The translations under genes and the position numbers were made by a program. Positions 38,780 to 48,643 of a stretch of 64,000 nucleotides of DNA are shown in pieces. The DNA lies in NCBI GenBank assembly GCA_036674765.1, contig JARVKI010000928.1:62001-126000 (forward strand). The letters are read 5' to 3'. Under the pieces are notes generated by a model. That model was not told the DNA's origin and did not search any database. It saw only the letters and a list, made by a program, of their open reading frames with translations. This DNA is from Seiridium cupressi. Lineage: Eukaryota; Ascomycota; Sordariomycetes; Amphisphaeriales; Sporocadaceae. The first letter of the stretch is position 1. Every line of letters begins with the position of its first letter.

Positions 38780-39605
38780 ATGGCCGACCGCTTCCCATCC
38801 CTGGACGACTTCGACTCTGGTGGTAAGACATGTCATCGGCCCAGGAGTTGCATCGCATCAAGCTAACTCTCACTACTGCAGCCCAGACTGACGTCAAGGA
38901 TGTTGGCTCATCATCCGCTGACGATTTCCTTGCCCGCGAACAAGCTCTCCTCGGTGACGACGCCGCGCAATTCGCAACCAGCAACGACTCGGCTGCTTTT
39001 GTAGACACATCTGATGATCTCCTTGGAGGCGGGGGTGATGCGAGCATTGAACAGTCACAGTTTCAGAACCAATTCCCCGATATCAATGCCGGCAGTGAGG
39101 TAGGTCATAGGTTCGACCCGATATACAGAGAGATCACATCATCTAACCTAATGGACAGCTGGGTCCTAGCGGTACCATCACTGGTCCCTCGGTCAGCTAC
39201 AACTCCGGATACCAGGCGCAAGTTGAGGAAGAGCAAGAGCCCGAGGTGATCAAGCAATGGCGGGAGAAGCGCGACGCTGGCAACGCTAAGCGAGCCGAGC
39301 AGTTCGCCCAACAGAAGGCCGAGACCATCAAGGAGGCCCAACAGAACATCGACGACTTCTACGAGAACTACAACAACAAGAAAGATAAGGGTATTGCACA
39401 GACCCAAAAGGAGGCAGAACAGTTCTTGGCTAGCCGGGAGGACACAGTATCCGGTGGCACGAGCTGGGAACGCATTGCCAAGCTCGTTGATATCAGCGGA
39501 AAGGGCCAGAAGGGCGGTGCCAATGGCTCTGGTAAAGAGCGATTCCGTGAGCTGTTGATGAGCCTGCGGAAGGACGAGAAGGCTCCCGGTGCCGAAGGTT
39601 TCTAG
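38780..39605 (+). CDS. Clathrin light chain
   Basis: Light chain of the clathrin triskelion, which regulates coat assembly on endocytic and Golgi vesicles. Exons 38780-38822, 38882-39099 and 39159-39605 join to 235 residues, usual for fungi. Introns are GTAAGA/TGCAG (59 nt) and GTAGGT/GACAG (59 nt). The N-terminus MADRFPSLDDFDSG is followed by an acidic, flexible part with the conserved FPDINAGSE region. A heavy-chain-binding coiled coil starts at EVIKQWREKRD and runs through EQFAQQKAETIKEAQ, DDFYENYNNKKDKG and the conserved Trp of SWERIAKLVDIS. The end is DKEKAPGAEGF-like (DEKAPGAEGF) after RFRELLMSLRK. All features fit the family and no defect is seen. Confidence 0.94.
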
Positions 39606-39979
39606 ACGCCCACGCCTGAATCTTGCACATACCTGCGTTGATTGGATTTTGGTTCGATTTGGCCATCATATCCGATCATTAGATCACCTCCTAGTTTGGT
39701 AATGACCAAACATTGTAATTTAGATTAGCTCTCCGTTGATTGAGGAATGATATCCGGCATCCACGGCGTAATGAAGACATGGTCAGGTTCTAAGATGTTC
39801 GAGCTTAAAAGGAACAAGGCGTGATGCAATGCGATGTATACGTAGGTGACAAATGAAAGATGCTGCCATTCGCGTGAAATGCCTGTCTATTCAGTCACTC
39901 TATCGACACATTCTCCACAGCCGTTCCTCCGAGTCATAATATGTACTCCAAACCAGCGACATCCTCTAGTTTGTTGTAT
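39606..39979. other. Convergent 3' flanks
   Basis: Between the ends of the clathrin light chain gene (plus) and the COX7-like gene (minus). AT-moderate 3' flank; nothing else seen. Confidence 0.4.
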
Positions 39980-40452
39980 TTACTCTTTGCCGAACCAGGT
40001 GTTGTAGCCACAGACCTTGCGGCCCATCATGTACAAGGAAGCTATAATCCCGCATTAGCACATAATCACCACCACCAGTGTTCTAACTTACAGCCGAGAG
40101 ATCCCCAGAGGAGGACCTTGTAGGGCAGGAACATGTAGTTGGTTCGGGGTCCCTGCGTCATATACACGTTAACCATGATGTTCCTTTTCATTTGGTAGGC
40201 GGGCGCAATGGTTTCGACGTACAATTTGCCAGAGTCGGGTGTGCTGGGCATAGGCTTGCTGATAAAACTTCTGGTGCTGGGGCACCTTGTTGGGGGCGTC
40301 GACGAGACTGCAGAGAGGCCATCGTTAGCGATCGTGGTCATGCTTTGGGCTTTGCTGGAATCGTATGATGCAGATTTAAGACGCAGCGAAGCATTGCGCG
40401 TCGTGCTGCCCTCGGGTCGGGCCAATGCCAGGTTATGGGCAGCTTACCCCAT
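39980..40452 (-). CDS. Small respiratory-chain subunit, COX7/COX VIIa-like
   Basis: Likely small inner-membrane subunit of cytochrome c oxidase. No single open frame shows it; it appears only after splicing four minus-strand exons: 40448-40452 (5 nt, ATGGG), 40223-40307, 40092-40152 and 39980-40041, giving 70 residues. The chain reads MGLVDAPNKVPQHQKFYQQAY, an Arg-Leu-Trp motif (HTRLWQ), then a membrane segment around YMFLPYKVLLWGSLG and a short matrix or intermembrane tail ending WFGKE. Fungal COX VIIa proteins share the lysine/glutamine-rich lead, a charged-aromatic RLW segment, a single membrane helix with LPY...LLWGS and the MMGR loop. Donors are GTAAGC, GTACGT and GTAAGT; acceptors TGCAG, CGCAG and TATAG. 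Its start lies 332 bases from a divergent mitochondrial gene. The family name is less sure than the gene. Confidence 0.72.
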
Positions 40453-40784
40453 GTTGACGGTTGCTGAGCGGAGAGTCGGAAACGGTTGATGTGAGAAGGT
40501 GGTGCTGTGAGCTTTTGTTCAAGCTTGGAATGAAGCAATCCGGGGCTCCCAATTGACAATTGAGGTCGGTCGAACGATGCATCCCGGACCCATTGAAATG
40601 ACTAAGCTGGCTTTTAGCCGAGATTCTTCCCGAGCTGCCATCAAGCGCTTGGAAGTTCAAGCTTTAGATATTTTCTGCCCATCTGCGCCTTTCCACCAGA
40701 CATCTCGGTCAAATACAATTTCAATGCGGTGACCAGAACCCAATTTCGCAACTGCGAGTCTGCTGCAATGCCACTGGCGCAGTA
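40453..40784. promoter_or_regulatory. Shared divergent promoter, COX7-like and mitochondrial repeat protein
   Basis: 332 bases separate the two start codons, so both genes probably draw on one bidirectional promoter. Both products appear mitochondrial. No specific binding site is identified. Confidence 0.5.
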
Positions 40785-43310
40785 ATGCGACTGGTGAATT
40801 GGAATGCCCGAGATGTGAAGCCGGCACGTCTCGCACTCAACCTACGTCTACCCCTGGTTCATCAGGCTTCTCGAAGCCCGAATTTCGTCAAAGGAAACCG
40901 ACATGGCTATCTTGCCCAGTTGCGACTCTATGCGACAACCTCCGAGGTGTCCTCGGGCCTGATTGGATCTCATGATCTTCCCCAATCATTGCGACCCCTG
41001 GCACTCGTGCCAAAGCTGAAGCCGGAGAGGGCCCATGTACAGGATGCGGCATCGTTCGGGAAGTGGCAGTGGCTCCTGAACAATCCCCGCCGCCTTGCTG
41101 TTGAGACAGATTTCGAACGAGAAGGGCCGGCTCGGCGGTGGGCGAATTCGTTACTTGTCGACCAGCTAGATAATCACGGCGACTTCGAGTTGTGGAGCTG
41201 CCTCTTGCAGCACATCAAAAGAAGGGATGGCGACCAAGGCGTGCATAAACTTTGGCGTGCGTTCTGGGGAAGGAAGTCCCTGTTTCACCTCCAAACTCTT
41301 TCACACAAGATCTTCTGGAACACATTCGTTGAGGCGGCGCTGAGGTTGGATGACGAGAAGTTCCTCAACAGTGTTTATTTATACGCCGAATTTATGGGGG
41401 AAGTGTACAACGCCAAATGGCCAGACCTATACACCACCATCGTCCCTTACTTCCTACGAACCCAGCAACATGAGAAGGCTGTGAAATGGCATCTACGGCT
41501 CGTCCCCAAATTCTACCCGGGTTCACAGGAGTTCATTGGCATGATGCAGAATTTCTCTACCAGTCATACCTTGTCTGCGTCATTCACATTGCAGTCGCTT
41601 TACATAGCAAGTCCCGAGCGACACTTATATGATGCGATTGTGCCATACCTGTATGGCCGCGGCCAGTCCAGACTGGCAAGGCTTTGGCGCACTATCTGTG
41701 TGAAGCAGGACGATGGGCCTCGGCTGTACGCCCCGTCGAGACAATTCCTCAGATATCTCTTGGGCTACTTCTCAAATGTCGATTTACATCCACGAGAGGC
41801 AGCGGCAGTTCGCGAACCTAAAAAACTGATTCCAGGTGAAGAAGAACAACAAATTGAAATGTCCCGAGAATTCATGAACAACGTCCATGGCAAGACATTT
41901 GGCTTTACAGCGAAAAGCTACAACGATCACCTGGGGGCTAGATGGTTCGCAAGTTCTTGGATTGGTTTAGATCTTGCTACTTCGGTAGTGGCCGCTCTTG
42001 GTATTCAGCAGATTGGTCCTCTGTCACTACAGTCCATCTGCCTCAGGGAGAAGACATCTCAGAACATTCTGGCCCGGATCGCTCAGCTTGAGAGTGCAGG
42101 AGTGGCGATTCCTGAATCGGGTTATGCCAAAACCGTCCAGCACTTCGCTAGAGCTGGGGACGATGAGCTTCTGATGCAGCTATTAAAGTGCGATATCCAT
42201 CCAGATGTCTTTGACGATCTAGAGTTGCAAGCGAAGATGATGGCATCGAGCTCGGCTTCTGGCGATTTGGCTACTTACACGCTACTTCTTGCTTCTAGGC
42301 TCGCTTGTGTCACTGACGCAGCGCGAGTGACCGCCAATACCATGCTGCAGATACATGTGGCTCTACCAAATTACGATGCTGTGCTACATCTACTGGACGA
42401 TGTACGTGGCGCAGAGCTCCCTCTTGATATTGAAACTTGTCAATCAATATTCAGTTGGATAGATCTTAATATCGGTCGGCACAAGCACTCCATCGAAGTA
42501 CATCAACTCAGATACGCCATGGCCGTTTGTCAACGTCTCAGTTCTATGGATATTCCTGTTCCTGTCGTCTGTTGGGAACGCATAATCTACGGACTTGGAC
42601 GTTGCGGGTTCCTCAGCGACCTCTACAGCCTTGCGCTCGAATTAGCAGACCACTATACTACCCGGCAATCACCACGCCCTGGATTTGTCCCAATTCATAA
42701 GACCGACATTCCTCGGACGCTCACGAAACCACTGGCTGAGGTGGGGAACCTGATGGGTCTCTATATCCCTCAAGATACACCCCTTGTGCTGCCCAAGCAT
42801 CCTATGAACCGGATCTTCCGTCCAAAGTGGCAGACCGATCTCCTCCGATGGTCTTTCCGTGACCTCTCCAAGCGTGATGGCTACAGGCGTCCCCTGGATG
42901 TTGGGAGTATGACACAGAGGACGAGTTTTGAAAGGGCAATCGACCTTTTGCGCATGCTACAAGAGCGCGGCCTGCGTATTGACACTTTGAAAGTACAAAA
43001 GGCGCTCTGTATCCGTCTAGCTGAATTGTATGGTAGCAGTCCGTCGGCAAGGAAGACACAACAACAGAGCAGTCAGAACAATCCATACTCACTGACCGAA
43101 GTAAAGGCTATGATCGATGAAGCCTGGGGCAGTGAGCTTCTTCCTCCAATGGCCGAACTCGAGACCAAAATACAAAAGTATGATGAGGGCTTCCTACGGA
43201 AATATCACGACGGCGCGGTTGCCAACCAGAGGTCATGGGAAGCAGAATATCCTAGGCAGAGGGAGCAGCATTTCGACAAACAACGCCAGCGTACATTTGC
43301 AGTCTTGTAA
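40785..43310 (+). CDS. Mitochondrial PPR-like helical-repeat protein
   Basis: Single exon, 841 residues. The first 50 residues are rich in Arg, Leu and Ser with almost no acid (MRLVNWNARDVKPARLALNL to RLYATTSE), which fits a mitochondrial targeting peptide with a likely cleavage after RLYA. The rest is all-helical in appearance, with degenerate 30-40-residue units (for example WNTFVEAALRLDDEKFLNSV, YDAIVPYLYGRGQSRLARLW, YAKTVQHFARAGDDELLMQLL, YDAVLHLLDDVRGAELPLD), typical of pentatricopeptide or related RNA-binding repeats that act in mitochondrial RNA handling. I do not recognise the specific family member, so no RNA target is proposed. The C-terminus is basic and Gln-rich. It is divergent from the COX7-like gene. 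The frame is intact over 2.5 kb, so this is certainly a gene. Confidence 0.8.
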   Translation: MRLVNWNARDVKPARLALNLRLPLVHQASRSPNFVKGNRHGYLAQLRLYATTSEVSSGLIGSHDLPQSLRPLALVPKLKPERAHVQDAASFGKWQWLLNNPRRLAVETDFEREGPARRWANSLLVDQLDNHGDFELWSCLLQHIKRRDGDQGVHKLWRAFWGRKSLFHLQTLSHKIFWNTFVEAALRLDDEKFLNSVYLYAEFMGEVYNAKWPDLYTTIVPYFLRTQQHEKAVKWHLRLVPKFYPGSQEFIGMMQNFSTSHTLSASFTLQSLYIASPERHLYDAIVPYLYGRGQSRLARLWRTICVKQDDGPRLYAPSRQFLRYLLGYFSNVDLHPREAAAVREPKKLIPGEEEQQIEMSREFMNNVHGKTFGFTAKSYNDHLGARWFASSWIGLDLATSVVAALGIQQIGPLSLQSICLREKTSQNILARIAQLESAGVAIPESGYAKTVQHFARAGDDELLMQLLKCDIHPDVFDDLELQAKMMASSSASGDLATYTLLLASRLACVTDAARVTANTMLQIHVALPNYDAVLHLLDDVRGAELPLDIETCQSIFSWIDLNIGRHKHSIEVHQLRYAMAVCQRLSSMDIPVPVVCWERIIYGLGRCGFLSDLYSLALELADHYTTRQSPRPGFVPIHKTDIPRTLTKPLAEVGNLMGLYIPQDTPLVLPKHPMNRIFRPKWQTDLLRWSFRDLSKRDGYRRPLDVGSMTQRTSFERAIDLLRMLQERGLRIDTLKVQKALCIRLAELYGSSPSARKTQQQSSQNNPYSLTEVKAMIDEAWGSELLPPMAELETKIQKYDEGFLRKYHDGAVANQRSWEAEYPRQREQHFDKQRQRTFAVL

Positions 43311-44725
43311 AATAACAAGTTTTATGATACCCCACAATTATATACTGTAAACAATTTGCAGATTCGCCACCTCGTCTTGTTCAAAGCTCGAGATAATAGA
43401 CAGACATATTTTTGGTTTTTTGGACTGCTCACCGTCAATGACTTGTCCTCTCGTGCCCTTGTTTTCGGAAAATATCGCCCTTGGGCCATTCTGTCTGCTG
43501 CTTGGATTACCTTCAAGTTGCCTATCCCCATATGCATATGTTGATACCGTCTTCATGGTTTAGGACGGTTCTGCAGCCTCTGATATTACGTCTTGTAAGC
43601 AAAAAATAGTATAAATAGCACTTCACTCCAGCCTTGTCCTCAACGGAAGGATACCACGTCGTCGTGGAAGGCCAGGCCGTTTCAGAAACCCGAGGGAAGT
43701 AAGACTTGGGACCCGGAAATGTGAGCACAGATCTCCAGAACGATGAACTAGCCTACACGATATCTATTAGCCGAGTAAATATCATTTCTCCCCGACAGCG
43801 AGAGTCGCAGCATCCTCCTCCGCCAGCTCCCACATATGGTAACCTTGGAACAACTTCATGCCAACCAAGCACTTCGTTGTTTTTCACAACGTAGCTGACA
43901 TGGCTGAGTCCCGTCGCCGGCTTCTCATTACATTACCAAAGTCGGGAGTTGTGTGACGTCTAAGCCAAAATTAAGGCGCATGTCCTGAGCAGCAATGCAA
44001 GTGTCTATTGAGGGCAGCATCGCCACCATACGATGCGAGCGCTAGTGGCCCGAAATACTTCGCGATGCTAAACAACTGCTTATCAGGAGAAGCAAGACTG
44101 TCAAGTCGACTAGGGGTATATTGTAGCAGTCATCGCTTGATTGAGTATATGAGAGGGCAGAGGTGATTTGGAGACTAAGCATACAGCTCAAGAAAAGGAG
44201 TGGATGCCATGTCCCCACATTCTCACTGGCATCGCATATTTGGACGCCAGACGCTATAAAGCGTGAGTATTTGAAGGGTATTAAGACGCTAGGAAGAAGT
44301 TGTGATGTTCATGAAATGAGGTCCGGTGTAGCACAATTAGCACTTGCTATTGCTCGTCGTTAAGCTTACTAGCCCAGAGAACACACAATCTTAATGAGGA
44401 TATATTGAAATACGTCTTTAATAACACAAGATATATGAAAACAGTAAGAAATAAACGTCCCTGTCCATCGCTGCAGAGTTCGGTATCGAAATTAGGAAAT
44501 CATCTTCACTCCAAGTCATGACCTTATCCATCGTACCACAACTAGCGCAAGGAGAGAGTGATGGAAAGTTACCCCGGCGGTGCGTGTTCCGTCATATGTT
44601 GTTGCGAGCCGGCAAGAAACCTGAGATATATGATGAGCTTCAAGCTGGCTTGCGCCATTGTAAGGGCAATCTTACTAGATGTCCAGGTGCTACAGCACAT
44701 TGTACCCTAATGCGGAACGAGCATA
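43311..44725. other. Intergenic, start of the accessory region
   Basis: 3' flank of the mitochondrial repeat protein, then overlapping short frames without motifs. Nothing supported. Confidence 0.4.
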
Positions 44726-45070
44726 CTATCGTGTTGAACCACCATGCCCGCCGGTTTGGTCGAACTTTGTCATTAAGCTGCGTATCTTGTTCGACATCTT
44801 ATCTTCTGCCAGGGCAGTGTTCGACGCGGACTGATCCGATAGCATCACGAGTCGATTACCTGCGGCCATGGGTTCTTGAAGGTAAGTGCTTAGGCGCTGC
44901 TGACGGAGGGCGTTGTCAGAGGTAGATGACGCGCGACCTGATAATTGACGAGGTTCTCTGGATGAAGATCTAAGCAAAGTGGTGTGTTAGGACTGGGCCA
45001 AACAGAAACTGACGAGGGGTTGAGAGCTGAATTACCCATTAGCAACAGAGATAATATTCGTGTTGGGCAT
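44726..45070 (-). CDS. Small protein of unknown function, paralogue A
   Basis: Not recognised as a known family. Minus-strand exons 45036-45070 (35 nt, coding MPNTNIISVANG across the join) and 44726-44969 give 92 residues. The 66-nt intron has GTAATT, a CTAAC branch-like site and TTGCTTAG. A TATA element (minus TATAAATAAA, 45282-45291) stands about 210 bases upstream of ATG. The N-terminal half is Ser/Arg-rich and seems disordered; the C-terminal half reads RLSTYLQEPMAAGNRLVML, then DKMSNKIRSLMTKFDQTGG. That half recurs in the gene at 48264-48643, which has the same 35-nt first exon and intron phase. No signal peptide, no Cys and no membrane segment, so a cytosolic or nuclear place is likely. 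Conservation of both structure and protein sequence argues for a real gene. Confidence 0.65.
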
Positions 45071-48000
45071 GTTGTCCTAGTCTATAAAGGTGGACGAAGA
45101 TGTTAGATAATGTTGAGGGGCTCGAAAAGGATGTAGATCCAGAGTAGTTTGACTCTGAGTATGTAGAAGGATCAGGCTATTACAGGAGAGCAGGAATAGG
45201 GTCACCTGGTTAGACACTAATCCGTGTACTTGAAATGAAGAAAAGGGTAGTGGATGCAAAGAGAAGGGGGGAAATTTAGACTTTATTTATACGAAGATAA
45301 ACTCAAGCTGTATCAGAACAAGGCAATCATATGGCGAACCAGAGTAGATCTGTAGTGTTCGACATTAGTAGGTGCATGTTACTTCTCACAACAATTGTAT
45401 ACTAGGAACGCTGGAGAATCTACAAGAGCCTGTGGTGCGTGAGAATGGTCTAGTGCAGTCACCATAAGTACCAAGAGGTATCGTGTCATATGGCCGAGTA
45501 AGATGCAATCCGGGCGGTAAGCCGACTCTACATGCAATTCTAGTGTCGACCGATCTATCTCTATATGGGAGGGGCCACCACAGGAAGTCTCCAAAGAGTC
45601 GAGCGGATAACGCTCGAGGGGTTTCGCCCTCCACACCTGCAGAAGGAATAACGGCCGAGGCTTTTGATTGGCTAACCCCGACGCAATGCGGCGCAAGGCA
45701 CCCATTATCCACCGTACGGGAGGGACGAAATCACGTGCAAAAGGTCCGAGGTGAAGGACGCAAGGACCCACTAGACTAGTGATCCCGATAACCTCAACCG
45801 TTTACTAGGTGAGCCACCTCTACATCCCTCCTAATTACTCCTAGGCCGATGAAAAAGCAATACCATCTTAGTATTGGCAAGCTTCTACAGGTCGACATCT
45901 TGTGCAGCCTGATGAAAGAGCCACCTCGTCTTAACGTCGACATCTTCTATTTCAACTATATAAACCAACAAAATATAATTAGAAATATTTGGTTTTATCA
46001 GCTTACTTAAGTCGGCATTTTTAATAATATGTTCTTTTGGATTTTCTATTTTCCTTCTAAGTTTTATGTTATAAGCCGGCTAAAACGTTAAGTTTTGATA
46101 GGGAAAACGTGAGACGTGTCGCCTTTTTTGTGTCGTGTTCCTGAGGCTTCTGATAGGTACTCCTGAGACATAAGGAAAACCCCACTTTGACACTTAGTGC
46201 CAATTCAGCCCATGCGCCCGCCATATGCGGAAGTATCTTATAGCCGTCGACCGCCTACATCGAATTTCCCTTGGAAAATGTAATCCTGCTATATCCCATT
46301 GCCCACGTTGGGATACCTCCTCCTAGTCGCCTTGCAATCACAGTATACAGCAAAAACCTCGAATCCCTGTCACGTCTTGTACTAAATAATCAGTATAAAA
46401 GATGGTACGAACATATATACAAACCCACTCAGAGTACAAAACCTCGATACAATACGCGACACAAGTTGAAAATTATTGCCGCGAGCTGTAAACAAGGCGG
46501 ACGACGATAACCAAGCCGATGCAGTTCCCGTTCGTCGAGTAAGCGTTAGTCCTCCCCGGGGACCAGGGTTGTAGTCTGGTCTGCTGTCACCATCCCGTTA
46601 GTGACGCACCCCCTGAGTTGATCTAAGAAACCACTCTCACCATCACACCCTTAACGGAATGGGCCGCCCCCGGTTCACAACCCTCCATGCAGGCAGGATT
46701 TGGCGACGACGTAGCGTCGCTCATTCGGTGTCACCTATTCCCCCAACTTGGCATTAATATTATGGCAAGTTCCATTTGTCGTTAAGAGTTGGGATAGTTA
46801 AATCGAAGCTTACCATGGGTTGTTAACGAAGACCTAAAGAGCAGTCTTTGATGCACAACAAAGGCGAAAACCGCGTAGAATGCTATGTATATTTAGCTGT
46901 CCTTGTTTTACCTTGCCCGATTACTATATGTATTTAGAATAGGAGAACTAATTCTGTGCCAGCCGAATCCCCCAAAGTCCTACTACGAGGCCTACGATCT
47001 ACGGTTCTAATTCAAACGCAAATACTTCGGGTTATGTTTTGATTAGAGTCATTGCTCACAGAGATCGCGATAACAGCTTAGTCGAGTGTTACCAAGCGGT
47101 CAAAACTACTCACCAATTTCCTCGTTGCTTCTCGTGCCCACGTTACAATACCCAAAGTTTGAGGTCGTTCTAGAATCGCCATCATCCACTCTTTCTAGTG
47201 CTGTAGAAATGATTAAATGATGTTTGAAGCAAAGTTAGGTCCTCGTCACCAATACAAGACTGGTAACGAAAGGAGCGTTGAGTAATACGTATCGTTGATA
47301 GGATTGCGACCGTCAGACGTGACACTTTATACTGTGTAGCAGATATTAGCACTAGTTAGGGAGTCTTAGGTCCTCTAGATCCTTCGTGGTGGGTCACGCA
47401 AGTTCCAAGAGTTTGAGCTATTGTGGGACTTGATGTCGTTGAGCTATTGTTCTAAGTTTGTCTTGCTCATATGTCAGGTACGATGCAGGTTGCTGAGGTG
47501 TGCCGCTGAAAGCAGAAGCGGCCTTGGTGTACCGACCGCCAAAATGCAACACAGAAAGAGCAGCGCTGGGACAAGTGATGCACAAGAGAGCCTATCTTGT
47601 CCGGGGAAACCAGAATAGAGTTGGGAAGGCAAGGTTCCAATGAATAATGCGAATCACCACTTAAATTTCCGACAGTTGCTACTGTGATCACTACAGGCAG
47701 ACCAATGCACATATATTCAAATAAGTGATTCATTCGTAATACACCATTAGGGTCCGGATCAACTCGTATCGTCTTCATGGGTCTCTTAACAATTTACGTA
47801 TGGACTGAAGGCACATATCGTAATGTTAGGTTTCGCGCCGAATACTACCTAAGATAATTAGAAGTTGGGAAAGCCTTTTATTTGGAGGTGGTCAAGTTAT
47901 TGGCGTTCAATGTTCGACATTCCTTGCTTTGGATCGTGGCAATCAGGATTTGGTCCCGCTACAGACTAATAACGGGAAGCTTTATTGACCGGTTCTCGAT

Positions 48001-48263
48001 CTGCTGTCTATTTCTAATTGAGATTCCCTTCCAAACCCGAGAAGCCTCACACAATGTCTTTGGTATCAATCAATTCTATCCTGCGCTTATGCCTAGGCGA
48101 CTAGGCATACAAAGGACTCCATTGGCTCCAGCATATTTATTTTTTGAGCAGCAAGTAATAATCCAAACAGCCGAGGACTAGGTTTGAGCCGAGACGAAAG
48201 TGCTGGTGCTTGATGGTTGAGTTGTACGACACAACTGGCCGCCAAGATCCATGTTGTATGCCC
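45071..48263. other. Intergenic between the two small paralogues
   Basis: AT-rich around 45930-46110 (long A/T runs with few G/C), possibly RIP-eroded. Frames up to 130 codons (45379-45771 minus, 47467-47778 minus) have no motif. I see no transposon ends. Confidence 0.4.
45282..45291 (-). promoter_or_regulatory. TATA-like element of small gene A
   Basis: Minus-strand TATAAATAAA upstream of the small gene whose ATG is at 45070; the spacing would give a leader of about 180 bases. Confidence 0.45.
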
Positions 48264-48643
48264 TTAAGTGGGACGAGAGGACGGTTGAGGTGTCCCACTA
48301 CCTCCACCCGTTTGGTTCAACTTTGTCATCTTGCCGTTTATCTCGGACGACATCTTGATTTCGGCCAATATGGCACTTGTTTGTTCAGAGCGTGGTTGAT
48401 CTGGTAGCATCACATGTCTATTGCCGGCCGATATAGGTTCTTGGAGGTAGTTGTTCAGTCTACTTTGAGAGAGACCACCGGTGGCCCTCGAATCCAGATG
48501 AGAGGGTGTCTTTCGGCTGTCTGTGGACGCGTGCCTGGTAAGAACATAAAAATCAGTATTTCTTGGCCTAAAGGGGACGACTTGGAGCGATTAGAAGGAA
48601 GACCTAACTCATTGGCATTTGGACTGCCGCCCTTGACTGACAT
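48264..48643 (-). CDS. Small protein of unknown function, paralogue B
   Basis: Paralogue of the gene at 44726-45070. Minus-strand exons 48609-48643 (35 nt, MSVKGGSPNANE across the join) and 48264-48534 give 101 residues. The 74-nt intron runs from GTTAGG, a weaker donor, to TTACCAG. A TATA-like CTATAAG on the minus strand (48789-48795) lies about 150 bases upstream. The C-terminal half, RLNNYLQEPISAGNRHVML, then EIKMSSEINGKMTKLNQTGG, matches paralogue A at well over half of positions, while the Ser/Thr/His-rich N-terminal half is barely alignable. The tail is longer (SGTPQPSSRPT). The function is unknown. The frame is intact, which argues against a relic, since neighbouring decayed genes here carry stops. 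Confidence 0.65.

Noticed and set aside
46550..46660. A structured-RNA-like stretch (CCCCGGGG and a GACCAG...CTGGTC pair).
   Set aside because: The pairing is short and fits no RNA family I can recognise.
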